Shown piece by piece: positions 40,906 to 54,000 of a stretch of 64,000 bases of DNA (within the stretch, counting starts at the first letter, position 1; every line of letters begins with the position of its first letter). Below the pieces are notes generated by a model. The model had not been told where the DNA came from. It was given only the letters and a program-made list of their open reading frames with translations, and ran no database searches. This DNA comes from Benincasa hispida (taxonomy: Eukaryota > Streptophyta > Magnoliopsida > Cucurbitales > Cucurbitaceae): contig NC_052357.1 in NCBI RefSeq assembly GCF_009727055.1, positions 9,390,905 to 9,454,904 of the forward strand, in the 5' to 3' direction. The translations under genes and the position numbers were made by a program.

Positions 40906-42753
40906 TGATAACTTGTAGAAATACAAGGTATTGTGGCTCAAAAGTTGGAACAATTAGAGTCTTTAATGATAAAATCTCAGCATCTTTAGAGAAAACGCAT
41001 GAAATTACTCGAACACTATCAAACTCATGCAAAAGAATGTTTATTGCTAAAATATTGTGGCACTAACGCATGATATTGCAGGATCTCAACAAAAGGCTAA
41101 CGCATGATTAAGAAAAGTGTCAGAGGCAAAGTCTAACACATGGAGCATGCGTCAGAGGGATTCAACGCAAGGAAGATTCATTGATTCAGGCTGTTTGTGT
41201 CAAATCACCACTTGCAAGCATGGGCACCTGTAGTGGACGGTGTCTGAAAAGCATCTATGTGTCAGGCGGCTGACCAGGGTATGGAAATTAATGTTGCCCA
41301 TAATCAAGTTGGAGAAGACCGATGCCTATAAATAGAAGAAATCCCACTAGATGGAAGAAGTTTTTCTTGAGAGTTATTCAGTTGGAGCTTAGTTTAGAAT
41401 CTTAGATCTTTAGAGCTGTGCTGTGGTGCCGAGAAGAACAAAAGGGAAGAGAACCACCACCATCGTCGATCAAGGAGTGGAGGAAGCTGAGCTCGAGAGA
41501 GACATTTCTTCCAATTCTTACACAAGTGGTTGTACACGACTAGAATTGAGCCAAAGAGGACAAGAGATTGTACTCTGCGGCTTGAATCCTTTCATTTCAT
41601 CTTACTTATTGCTTTCATCTTCTCATTTGATTAAGTATTGGTTTTGTAAAGACAATCAGTTTCTTTATAAATTCACATATTTGATCTATCATACTTTGCC
41701 ATTGTTTATTTCTTGTTTATGTTGGATGCATCTACAACTTCATGCAAAATTCCATTTCAAACGCTTAAGCCAACTAAATCAATTGGTAAAAGCATCTTTA
41801 GCTTAAACTATTCGAGAGAATAAGTAAGCCAGCATCAAGTTAGAAATACTTAGTACATTTAGAGATAGACATACTGGTGTTTTATTGCATCATGTGTTTG
41901 ATGCATACATCCTAGAGAAAGGTATTGTATGATATTCGCATTGAGAAGTGTCGTATAGAGTCTAATGCATAAACGGAGATAAACAAGTCATCTCATTCGC
42001 ATCGTATTCTTGTTCGTGTACATCTAACTTAGATCGACGCATATCACTTGTATCAAACTCTATTTTCACACGACCCATCATTCTCTACTCGACCCTTTTG
42101 TATCTTCTTGCACACACACACAACAGCTTAGTGTAAATAATTCATTTCTACATACCCTTAGGATATCTTTACAACAATTACAATGCAAGGTCTGTGTTAG
42201 CTTTAACTTATCACTTCAGCGCAACTAAAAAAATTGGGATGTTTATATTAGTTATCTTTCTTTTTCTACTTCGTACATAAGACTTGCCGTCACATTTCAT
42301 GATCTCTATATAATCTTCACAGCCAGCTTGACCTCAGTATCTTGTATCATGAAGCCTATATCTTGTACCATCTTAGCTTAGGTTTACTGCACTTTATTTT
42401 ATTATCGCATATTTACTGCTTTCCTTTATTTTATCGCGGTTTTTAAATACTTGTACAAACCTCACTTTTAAAAGATTGAAAAACCTGGTCGCATGTATCA
42501 TAAACATAACGCAATAACCTCAAACAGTCCCTGTGTTTGACCTCGGATCACATCAAGAAACTTGTGGTGGAATTATACTTGGTTCCAACGCAAGGAAACT
42601 TGTGACATGCACAACATACTACAAGAGCATTCATTAATAACGCATATCTAGAAGTAGTATTGCATGAATTGAGTCAAGTCAGGTCATCATTGCATATCAA
42701 TAGGCTTGAACCATGCATGCATATCATCGTATAAACCCAACGTTACAAGTTTA
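40906..42753 (+). repeat. 5' LTR of the Athila-like element
   Basis: Starts TGATAACTTGTA and ends TTACAAGTTTA, an inverted-repeat-like pair. It has a TATA box CTATAAATAG at about 41328, and many ACGCATG phrases in the first third. Confidence 0.75.
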
Positions 42754-42771
42754 TGGCGCCGTTGCCGGGGA
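42754..42771 (+). other. Primer-binding site, tRNA-Asp
   Basis: TGGCGCCGTTGCCGGGGA, the standard Athila/Tat-type site, directly after the LTR. Confidence 0.9.
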
Positions 42772-42831
42772 TTGGTTAACGGTTTATTGTTTAAGTGTGT
42801 TTGTTCATTACGGAGAAAAGCTTGACGGTTT

Positions 42832-44480
42832 ATGAGTACTGCTGCCGTACCAGAATTCGAAGCTAACCCTGAGATTGAGCGTACATTTCGCACACGGATA
42901 CGTCAGAACCGAATTAGGCAAAAGAAGGCAGCAAGCATGGCAGACAACAATGATAATGCGGTACTGGTGGTAAATCAAGGGGCTATTCGACCAGCGCAGG
43001 ATCCGTTTTTCTGGCAGCTAATCGCAACATCCCAATGAGGAATTATGCGGCACCCAATCTATATGACTTTTCGCCTTGGATTTCGAGGCCTACTGTCGAG
43101 GAGAACGCAAGGTTCAAAATTAAGTCGGTCATGCTTCAAATGATCCAAAATGTCTGGCAATTTGGAGGTCTGCAAGGTGAAGACCCATACGCCCACCTGA
43201 CCATCTTTGTTGAAATGTGCGGCAACTTCTCTCTATCTGGCGTAACCCCGGAGAGTATAAGACTATATTTGTTCCCTTACACCTTGAGGGACGAGGCCAA
43301 GAAGTGGGCTTACTCATTGAAGCCAAATGAGATAACATAGTGGAGCGATTTATGAAGAAGTTCTTCCCACCAGCCATCAACGCAAGGCGACAGAAGGACA
43401 TGTTGAACTTCAAGCAGAAGGAGAATGAGACCCTGAGCACCGCCTGGGTGCGATTTAGAAGATTGGTGAAAAAATGCCCGCATATCGAAATCCCCGATTG
43501 CGTCTTGATGGAAACTTTTTACGATGGCCTGAACAGATCAATGCAGGCTATTGCTAATGCCTCCACGGCAGGAGGTTTTATGGATAAAACATACACAGAG
43601 GCTAATGTCATCCTTGACCGCATATTGCGGAACATGGATGATTGGATTGATGATGGATATGGAGGTCGAGACGCTGATAGATGAAAGAATGAAACTGCCA
43701 TTGTCTCTGCGGAGACAATGACCACGTTGGCCACCCAAATGGCCGCGGTGACCTCCATTCTCCAGTCGATGGAAATTAACCAAGGAGCCATCCCCCAACA
43801 ATCAGCTTAACCTGCTGCGCCGGCTCAAGTGGCTGCAATAAGTTGCGTCAATTGTGGAGGGGCTCACGTAACTGAAATATGCCCATCGAACATCCAACAA
43901 GTATGTGCCAACCAGAACAACCTTTCAGAAACACCTATAATCCTGGTTGGAGGAGCCATCCTAACTTCGGTTGAAGAGGCAATCCCAACCTAGGGGGGCC
44001 AATCAACCATCAAGGTGGCGGACGAGGGAATCCTCCTTTTCACCAGAATTCAAATCAAGGGCAGCAGAGACAGTCGCATCACCAGCAACTCTCATCTTCT
44101 AACACTTCTGAAAGCTCTCTAGAGACCCTGCTGAAGCAATACATGGATAAAAACGACGCAGTGATGCAAGCTCAGGCATCTTCGATTAGGAATTTGGAGA
44201 TCCAAGTGGGCCAGTTGGCATCCGAGCTGAGAAGCAGAGCACCAGGAACGTTGCCCAGCAATTCAGAAGCTTCAGGATCTACAGGAAAGGAGCAATGTCC
44301 TTATGACATTGGGCAGGCAAGTAGGACCGCCTGCGGAGATGTGGATTGCGCCCATTCAAGAAACGAATTTTTCGGCCCATATCTCACTACTATGTTTAAT
44401 GCTTTCTTAAATTCTCATCTTTCTGAATTCTTGAATTTTGTCTTCACTTGCTTATTTAATTCATTCTTGACTTTATGAAT
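42832..44480 (+). pseudogene. Athila-type gag
   Basis: Three frames in sequence (42832-43038, 43035-43340, 43340-43684) carry the gag core: NPEIERTFRTRIRQNR, GLQGEDPYAHLTIFVEMC, LYLFPYTLRDEAKKWAYSL, MKKFFPPAINARRQKDMLNF and ETFYDGLNRSMQAIANAS. A knuckle CVNCGGAHVTEIC is near 43840, and the usual coiled coil IRNLEIQVGQLASEL near 44175. Frame changes near 43035 and 43340 and stops after 43684 break it. Confidence 0.85.
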
Positions 44481-45365
44481 TTATTTCTTCATTTATTTCC
44501 TTGGCATTTATTTTTGTCTCGTCTTTAATTCTTTAAGTTTTTCTGTAATTAATGTGTTGAGCTTTAAATGGTGAATGATGGAGTAATAAAGAAAAAAATT
44601 TATTGCCGCAAGTCATAGCACTTGCGTTGATGAAAAAAATAAAATAAAATAAGTCATATAATCAATAAGAAGTATGCAAGGCAATAATGAACGCATATTG
44701 AACCAATAAGATACACTTTGCGTTTACCCAATTCAACTGTATGGAGTTGAAGGGTGTGTTGCGCTCGTATATGTACTTTGCCCGTTCTTAGCTAAATGTA
44801 CTATGTTGAGGTATCCTCCAGAAATGTGTTGGTTAAGGGGTGTGTTGCGGGGATATATGCGTTGTTGTCTGTCCTCAGCGAAGATGCATTTGCGTTGGTG
44901 AGCACATTGCGTTAATCTTTATCTTGCGTCTATTCAAATAAAATATTAAAGAAAACTCTTTTTGTAATTTGAGGGGAAGTCTAATCATTTCGTATTCCAA
45001 AGCAATTATGATTCGGCAAATGAAAAGACAGATCTTTTCTGAAATTCCATAAATGAGGGAGGTCAAACGACGCACCTTTTGAGTGTCTTGAGGCCGGTCG
45101 CCACAAAAATAGCGTTGGGCCCACTACGGCCCAACCTATAAATAGAGCCCCTCCCTCTATGGTAAAGCTTTACCTCATTTTGGCAAACAGAAACCCTAGN
45201 AAAATAGCGTTGGGCCCACTACGGCCCAACCTATAAATAGAGCCCCTCCCTCTATGGTAAAGCTTTACCTCATTTTGGCAAACAGAAACCCTAGCACCTT
45301 AGTATCCGAACTTCCTTCTTCCCCAACATTCCAACATTGTACCAGTTCTTCCAAGCTTAGCTTCC
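44481..45365 (+). other. Spacer between gag and second ORF, with TATA box and an assembly gap
   Basis: No pol. A TATA-containing stretch (CCTATAAATAGAGCCCC) occurs twice because 45106-45199 is repeated exactly as 45201-45294 on either side of an N at 45200. If real, it could be a promoter for the downstream ORF. Confidence 0.6.
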
Positions 45366-48175
45366 ATGGCTGACCAAACTCCCAACCAATCTGTTTCACC
45401 ATCAACCCCTGACTAAGTAGCCATGCGAGAGACAGCTTTTCTGGCTGCCAGTCACAGACTCGCCGCCCAAGCCCACACTGTTCCTAGAATCATTGGGAGA
45501 GCCCCCTGGCCGTTAGGCCTCTTCTGTTCAAAAGAGGAGGAAGAACTGAAAGCACACCTGTTCCAACTCCGACCGTGTCAACTGAAAGTGAAAGGAAAAG
45601 ACGCAATGACACGGAGTTATTTGGCAACATTTTGAGCAACCTGGACCTAGGAGGTGGACTACCAGAGATAGGGGTTGTAAACCAACCACTGTCTACGGAG
45701 GAGGAGACGCTGGTGGTGGCGGATAGAGTAGTGGTGGCAGAGGCAGTGGCGATTGAAGAAGAAACGGGAAGAGGCGTTATGGCCCCAAAGATTCCTGAGG
45801 TGACTGCCAACGTAGAAGTCTGTGACGGACCTCCAAGAAGAGAAGAAGAAGAGATTGCGATGGAGGGGGCCAAAGAGGCTGAGGTTGCATTGGAGACCCC
45901 TGACGTTGCGTTGGAAGAGGTTGCAGGGGAGGCGCAACCAGAAGTGGCTGAGAAGAAAAAGAAGAAGAACAACAACAAGGAAAAGAAGGCTGGAGAGGCT
46001 GAATCTTCACATCATCACAAGGCGAGAAAGAACAAAGAGAAAAAGGATGATGATGAAGATGAAGAGGCCAAGAAGGAAAGAAAGATGAAGGAGAAAGAAG
46101 AAAAAAGAATGTGCCGGCGTGAAGAGAGGCGCTTAAGAAAAGCAAAGGGCTGCGAGCCCTGAGAAGGATAGAGAATCAACCTTCATGAGGGAGGAATGGG
46201 GAAAATGGTACAGTTGATGGAACTGGCTCAACCTGAAACAACGCAAATGGTTGTGACCGATGAAGGAGAAGAAGCAGAAGAAACCCCCTTAATGCGGTGT
46301 CGCAGAGAGAATGCGCCGCACGGGTCCACTATCGACCCTCAAAGATTAATTTTGGCATTGGAAGAAAAAGAAAAGAAAAGAAGGAGAAGCAAGAAAAGAT
46401 GGAGAGGGGCAAGCTCATCATCGCAGAGGGAAATAGAAGAAGAAGATTGGAGTATGAATAAATGCGAAGTAACAATGAGCTTGCCAAACTTGAAGGGGTA
46501 CGGAAATGCGAGGAGGAACAACGTCTATTGTTGGCTTCTGAGAAGTTTGAAGAAGAGTTTGCGAGAGAAGAACAAGAAGAAGAAGAAGAAGAAAGGAGGA
46601 AGAAAGAAGATGAGGAGAAAATATTGTTGGAAGAGAAGAAGAAAAAGCGCGAAGCTAATATACGACGCTTAATGAAGAAAAAGGGAAAAGAACTCATAGA
46701 GCACGAGAAAAAAGAGCAATGCAGAGAGCGGGAGAAGAAACAAAGACAAGCAGCCTGCCTTACGTTGGCTAAGGATAAAGGCAAGACAATTGCGGAGAGC
46801 AGCGAGCCTGCATCGGCCAGTAAGCGGTCATCAAAAAGAAAAGAGAACGATGACATGTTGATCGAGATGGGCTTCTATCCTGCACCGACCCCACTACCTG
46901 ACCTCATCACGAGCGTAATTATGGAACGTGGATGGGACACATTCTATCAGTGCCCATCCATCATTGTGCCTCAAGTAGTACAGGACTTTTACTGCGGGCG
47001 TCTACATGGAAATAGGGATGCAGTGACCTTTAAAGGAGAAATCAATAACTTCCAGCGCAAAGGACATCAACGAGTTATATCAGATGAAAGGAAACCCTGA
47101 TGCACCAGGGAACAAGATTATTGATGATCCCACAAAGCAACAAATGGAAGACGCGCTGAAGGTACTAACGCAACCGGCACAACAAACAAAGAAGGCTCTA
47201 GGTTTACCTGGTCAAGAAGCGGCTGATTCAAACAACACATGACAAACTGTATCAAGGGATAAAGTCATGGTCGCATACTGCATCACTCGCGCATTCCTAT
47301 TGACGTAGGGCAGTTGATCGCAAGGTAGCTTAGATCGTTAGTGGGGCATATCCGAGGGCAGTACTTCTTCCCATGGGTCGTTTCAAGTTTGTGTATGTCT
47401 ATGGGCATAGGTATTGATGAGGAGCCCATGCCAGAAGTCCATGGGCTCATCGACATCAAAATTTTGAGGATGCTCCTCAAAGATTCTCCACACTGCCCCG
47501 AGCTGCTAGTAGAGAGGTCTGCGATCGATTTGAATGCGCCACAAGAACCCAGAGCAAAAAGAAGACGCAGAGAAAATAAGGGAAAAGAAAGGGTTCAAAA
47601 GTCACCAGTGCAAGATCCAGAACTTGCAGACCCTCTTCCCTTAGTCATTTGCCCTCCAAGCCCGCCCGAATAACCTCATTCTCCCCTTCATGAGCACTTT
47701 ACCAACCTTCTCAATTGTTTACCCAGCAGCCCCACCTTCACCAACAGCATTATCACCGCAACTCACCATTCCACCGCCGCAAGTTGATGACCCACACGAC
47801 TTGGGTGAAGGCACTTCTGCCCAACCCCAAACCGATGCTGGCGAGACATCGCAGGCACAACCCTCCATCATCTCCATGGCTGCTAAGTTAGCAGAAATGA
47901 GATCCCTCTTCTCCCAACAACAACAACTTTTCTCTCAACAACAACACTTTTTCAATCAAAGATTTGAAGTGGTAATGGAACAGATTGATGATATTCAATG
48001 TAGTGCTGCCACATTAAGAGAAGCGCTGATCAACATGCAGTGCAACATTTATAAGGTCCATATGCACCATAGACTGATTGCGGAGCGTAATCAAGAGTAC
48101 TTCAACTTTCTCACCATATATCTTCATGGCCCAATGGTACCTCCACATCTCCAGCAATACTTGTATACTTTGTAA
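45366..48175 (+). pseudogene. Second ORF region of the Athila-like element (plant transposon-protein type)
   Basis: Starts at ATG 45366 but is cut by stops, leaving frames 45575-46162, 46462-47100, 47341-47673 and 47690-48175. It first encodes Glu/Lys-rich charged coiled coil. Then comes IMERGWDTFYQCPS, VVQDFYCG and FKGEINNFQRKG near 46910-47060, which resembles the start of the plant transposon protein domain found in Athila-associated ORFs. Then a basic stretch (KRRRRENKGKER), and finally a Pro-rich and Gln-rich part with coiled coil (LFSQQQQLFSQQQHFFNQRF). No enzyme motif is present. Confidence 0.55.
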
Positions 48176-49231
48176 TATTTAATACAATGAGTACATATTC
48201 ACTCCACTTTTTGCCTGTGCCTTTTTCTTTATCATCCTTTGTCAATACCTACGATATTCTTAATCTTTTATCATTGTGTTCTTCATTACGTTGCTATGAT
48301 GTATCATATGTTTATACTTACATTTCCCATACTTAGTAAATTCTGACTAACACTTAGTTAATTCTTAAGTTTAGCAGTACTTTACCTTTTATCTTTCAAA
48401 TTTCTGCTCAAACCTTCTTTTTGAAAATTTTCTTCTAAGTGTTTGTCTAGTCAACCCAAACAACGCAATGAGGACCTTGCTCATCTTTAAATTTGGGGGT
48501 GGGGAAGGTCTGAGCAGATAAGATCAAGAATATGCAGTATTTAAGAAAATGCATTCATTTTCTATTAAAAAAAAAACTGATAAGAAAATGCATTCATTTT
48601 CTGTTAAAAAAAAAAAACTGATAAGAAAATGCTCATCCTTAAAAATGTTCCCAACCTGATAAGAGTTTAGTTGTGAAAGGAGCCTACTCGTAGTTGGATG
48701 TTCGTATGACACCCGTAGGAGCAAGCCAAAACGAAGGTGGGTTTCCAAGACCAACAAAATATGAAAATGAAAGAAAAAAAATTGACATAATAAAAGAATG
48801 CAAGAGACAATTCCTATGTATATCATGAGTTAAATTTGAAATTGGCACACAACCGTAGTTGGATGTTCGCATGACACCTGTGGGAACAAGCCAAAACGAA
48901 GAGTGTAACCATGACCAACTGTCTCTAGTAAATGATGCAAAAGTTTTGACCACTATATTTAGATATATCAAGTTGTTTTGACAAGAAGAGATAAACATTC
49001 TATTTTGAAAAACTAGAAAAGAATCTTTGAGCAGAATTTTGTTATATAGAAGAATAAAGTAGGGCTTGTTAAGAATTAACAAAGATAGGAAGAAATTGCG
49101 ATGTTAAGTAATGTGCATAAGTGTAACATTCGGAGCAACCAATTGACGCAAAAATATAGGATAGGAATTGAGCTCTATTGCTTTAGTAGAAGATATGCTT
49201 AAGGACAAGCATATATCTAAATTTGGGGGTG
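48176..49231 (+). other. 3' untranslated part of the Athila-like element with purine tract
   Basis: AT-rich, no ORF. A direct repeat GTAGTTGGATGTTCG lies near 48692 and 48856, and a doubled TTAAGAAAATGCATTCATTTTCT lies at about 48540-48605. The purine tract AAATTTGGGGGTG at 49219-49231 ends at the 3' LTR; a similar tract occurs at about 48488. Confidence 0.6.
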
Positions 49232-51065
49232 TGATAACTTGTAAAAATACAAGTTATTGGTACTATCTTATCTAGATATTGCAGCCAAAAGAGGATAAAT
49301 ATGCGCCAATTGTATGAAAATTAGCTTAGAAATACAAATAATTATGAATTATCGCAATTACACCCACTCACATCATTAAGATGGAAGAAAAGGAGAATTC
49401 TACTCTATTTTGCAGGAAACCAAGTCGCCGCTTCCGATCAAGGCTCAAGAAGAACTGACCAATGCATCTCTATTACATTGCGCCCGTCAATCAATAATGA
49501 AAAGACGATTAACGCAATGACGGCACAATGCGACAGTCGATCCAGAGATGACTTTCAACCGCATGCAGTAATAAAAACAACACCACATGCGAACACTCGA
49601 TCAATAGATGCAGCTGAGCAACGCAAAAGTGGAGGATTGTGACACGTGTACGACTAATGGTTGTGCAGATTTGACCGTCTGATTTCATAACAGAAGGAAT
49701 AATATCCCTCCATCTTCGAAATTTCCATAACAATAAGTGGGGACCACAAGGCCGGAGTCAAAGATCTTCACCTATAAATGCCCCATCGAATTCGCAGAAA
49801 AATATGTTACTTGATACGGGGCTAATTGCTGCTATTATATTTAGAGAAAGGCTGAGCTGAATGCTAAAATGAAGAAATCCAAAAAGAAGAAGAGACAAGG
49901 CCGAGAGGTGAGTCTCAGTGTTCATCTGCCAGATCCACGCTGTGAAGCTCTTTTACTCAGATCCCTGCTACCGGTTGAGCAAGCCTGAGAGGGAAGCTCA
50001 TCCTTCCACACAATCCATCCTTACCGGCAAGCAAATCTCCATCCAAATTGATGCCGAGACGTTGGCGCTATTTGTATTTGTTTTCTATCTCTTTTCATCT
50101 TCTTTATCTCTTCATTCACGCACCATGTATCAGACGCTAAATGGATATATTGAATGTCTTGATCGCTTTCATCACCACTTTTCTGTCTATTTTCGTTCCT
50201 CTGTTTATCGCTTTCTTCATGATGTGTTCTTAATCCTCTGGTGGTTAATATGAATTAAACGAGTACTTAACCTGTGTTAAAGAGATAATTACGTTTGGCT
50301 AAAGCATGCTAGACAACATCTTCACCTGTGAGAGAGCAGAAGTGAAGATGCCATTCTGATCTATCGAGAGAAGGTCAGAAGAATGCATTAACTAAAGCGA
50401 GTAGTACTTCCAGACATGGAAGCAACCTTGCTTTCATTGTGTTCGTCTCTGTTTCAGACATGTGGGAACGTGGCTGATCACTGAAAGGTGTACGCTAAGA
50501 GAAAAACGAAACCGTACTTATCACTTCAACGCAACTAAAGAACTTGCGATGTTTATATTAGTTATCTTTCTTTTTCTACTTCGTACATAATACTTGCCGT
50601 CGCATTACATGACCTCTGTATAATCTTCCCAGCCAGCCTTGACCTCAGTATCTTGTATCATGAAGCCTGTATCTTGTACCATCTTAGCTTAGGTTTACTG
50701 CACTTTATTTTATTATCGCATATTTACTGCTTTCCTTTATTTTATCGCGGTTTTTAAATACTTGTACAAACCTCACTTTTAAAAGATTGAAAAACCTGGT
50801 CGCATGTATCATAAACATAACGCAATAACCTCAAACAGTCCCTGTGTTCGACCTCGGATCACACTGAGAAACTTGCGGTGGAATTATACTTGGTTCCAAT
50901 GCAAGGAAACTTATGACAAATCATAACATACTACAAGAGCATTCATTAATAACGCATATCTAGAAGTAGTATTGCATGAATTGAGTCAAGTCAGGTCATC
51001 ATTGCATATCAATAGGCTTGAACCGTTCGTGCATATCATCGCATAATCCCAACGTTACAAGTTTA
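49232..51065 (+). repeat. 3' LTR of the Athila-like element
   Basis: Starts TGATAACTTGTAAAAATAC and ends TTACAAGTTTA. Bases 50518-51065 match 42207-42753 at about 95 % by eye, but the first 1.2 kb does not match the 5' copy. Confidence 0.7.
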
Positions 51066-54000
51066 TGCCAAAAATTATCTCATAATTGTTTAATTATAAA
51101 GAAATATTATCATATTGTATTTATAACCTATAGTTTTAATATCACATCATATGCAACATATAAACCATAGTCCCTTTCTCCTCCACTAGATATAAATCAT
51201 ATTTATATCCTTTTCCTCCAATTAATGTATCTCATACATTCTAGCCCGCCAACAATTTGATTTAGATGTTGGGGCAATCCTTTCGCTTTTGCCAGATCTA
51301 GAGAATTCGAGATATTTCACAGAATAACACTCGTATATATTGAGCTCATAAAACCGTAGAATGCTACGTAGATGACCGAAGAAGACACTTGATGAATTTA
51401 GCATAAATATCTTTCAAAATAGAATATTTGTGTCAAAACGCCTATTGTTTTAGTATGTTAGCACCTTCTTCACCTGGCATGCTCTAGCGGGCGGATGGGG
51501 AATGTTCGAGATAATTCGATCCAGCTACTTTTTAGGAACTTGTCTGAAGAGTTACTAGAAAAGTCCGAAAAGGAAAGGTTTCCCATTCCTTAGCCGGAAA
51601 AAGATGTGTCAATTATATCATATATAATCGACCAGTTTAATCATATCATATATAATCAAACTCCCTCTTGTCAATTTGAACACTTCAAACTAACCCAAAA
51701 ACTGATTCTCAACTTGAATCCTTTGAGCTACCAAGGGGACCTTATGGACCTGTGGCTTGAAGCTCCAGCGGTATGTGAATAGCTGACTACACTCTTTAGC
51801 CACGAGATCCACCATCTGTTAACTGCCAAACACTCCACTAAAGTCCGATAGCTGCACTCTTCTCACCACAGATATATTTCTGTGTTTTGCGGATATAACC
51901 AGTCAATAGTACAATAACCCTTCACAGATGCTCGTAAATACAGCTAAGCCAATTTATCATTTTGCCCCTGTAGTTACATCTAACTCCTCAAGTATCACCG
52001 ATCCCTCTAATGAACAATACAACATAGTCCTACTATGTGTGGACACCTCTCGGGCCATAAGAAGGTATGTGGCGTCAGATCATTCAAGCCCCAAAATCAA
52101 CCCTTAAGGGAGCAATCTATCTACTTACCTCTGCTTTGGGGAATGAGTGAATTCCATCTTGTGTAACTGAGTTCCCAACTCCAAATTAGACAAATCCCCA
52201 AAGTGGTAGGTTTGAGTCGGCAATCTGGCCACTCAAATCCATGCAAATCAAAGAATCGCCCTAAAAGGTAGGAGTTCCCAACTCATTCAGGATTAAGGTC
52301 ATGTTACCAATGGTCATTTGATGACGGATAGAAATGAACGTCATTATAGGCCTTTTATTTAGAATTATGAGGGTTGTTAGGTAGAATATGCGGCGATTAA
52401 GTTAAGAATTCATGAGAAAATGAGTTTGCGCCTATCAGCATTAAGAATCTCGGCTAACCCACTATTATGCATTATTATGCGTTCAATTTTTTATTTTTGT
52501 AGCAACCGCAATAATCGATCGCATATGCGGGATCCAGGTTATCGCGGAGATGATCGCATACGCTTGACGCATGAATGTTGCAACCATCAACCGCATGCGT
52601 CCATCGCATAGAAGTTACGGACGTCAAGTGAATGCGGTCATCGTAGAGAGATTGCGGCTACATAATGATAACCATAATAGAAGGTCGATCACAAGATTGG
52701 TGGAATGAAAACATGAACGCATACCTCGGGAGTATCAAAAGATGATGTTGACATTTCACTTACCACGCCGTTAGCAGCAGAGATTCAGAAAAGAACCATC
52801 ACACCGCGATTGTCAGATTCAAAGTAGGTCCAATGCTGTCGGTGATCAAGCTCTATAAATAGAAGCCGTTGAGCAGAATTTCAAATCATCCAAGGTTTTC
52901 TGCCTTAGGGCGGATCCTTGTGATCCAGACGAAAGTGTGAGAAGATAGCTTGGGAGTTTTTCATCCTTTTCAACCATTCCGAGTGACGACCGGAGCCTTC
53001 GTCGGAGTTAGAGCTCGAGAGAGTTTACTCCACCGCCCCATCCATGGCACCACCAACAGCCTTGACACACATCTGCTGGAAGCAAGACATTACTTCCAGC
53101 TGACCCTCCATTTCTCTTCTTTCTTAGTATTGTATTACATTTTGGCTTAAGGAATTAATACATTTTATGATCAATGCATTTCTATATTTTCCTTTGATTC
53201 CATCTCCATCTTCATTTACTCAACATCCTTTACTTTCATTGCATCACTAAGTAAGATTGTTAGAGTATCGCATACTTAATCATGCGGCATAGGAATATGA
53301 AGCATATAGGAAACCATCGGGAGGTGTGCGTTGCGTGAGTGTTGTGAGAAAACCTTATTTGCTTAGTGTGAAGCTATAGCAACGCTTGTCTATAAGCGAA
53401 CGCAATACTTGTCTATGAGTAGAATCAGCAACAACTAACTGCCCGGGAGGGTAAGTGGTTGGTCGCATTAAACAATATAAGCAAGTGTTCATTAGGGATA
53501 GGAATAATCTTACGTCAACCAGGTTCATGCGATTACCTTATCTTATGACCGCATCATTCATCATTTAGGCATACTTGGGAGAGTAGTCAAAAAACCAAAT
53601 CTAAGTCTTGGGAGAGCGGATTAGATTGCATAAGCGAGAATGGGGAACTTAGGAATAAGCTCTGTTTGCTACTACACAGTGCATGCACCCTTTAAATAAG
53701 ATATAGTTGTATGCGGTCATCTCGCTTATGTGTGAGAGCATGTGAGCGGGCATATGGAGACTTAGAAATAGGCTTCTCGACACTATCACATATATATCAC
53801 ATGCGTCTACGTCAAGTGTGTATAGCATGATCGCATAGCTTGCATTGCCTGGGGTTGCCCTTGCGGTCAAGCTTAGTGTTGCAGTGCAGACACCCTCACC
53901 TTTTCATCTATTTTTCCATGCATTTTACTATGCGTTAATAGTTGTTGTATCTCTACCTCTCAGTCATACTTCTACCGCTTAATCTATTAGTTAGGAGTAA

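Larger units (their letters stand above)
40906..51065 (+). mobile_element. Athila-like element (or assembly composite) with gag and second ORF, no pol
   Basis: LTR-like ends at 40906-42753 and 49232-51065, an exact tRNA-Asp primer site at 42754, gag at 42832-44480, a charged second ORF region at 45366-48175, and a purine tract at 49219-49231. No protease, RT or integrase is present. The two LTRs share their first 25 bp or so and their last 540 bp or so but not the middle. The flanks GACTA and TGCCA do not match. An N at 45200 sits inside. It may be a non-autonomous element, or two related elements joined in assembly. Confidence 0.7.

Noticed and set aside
45490..46856. Minus-strand Ser/Phe-rich frames of 162 and 175 codons
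   Set aside because: They are antisense shadows of the Glu/Lys-rich second ORF of the Athila-like element; GAA/GAG/AAG-rich DNA reads as Ser/Phe/Leu on the other strand.
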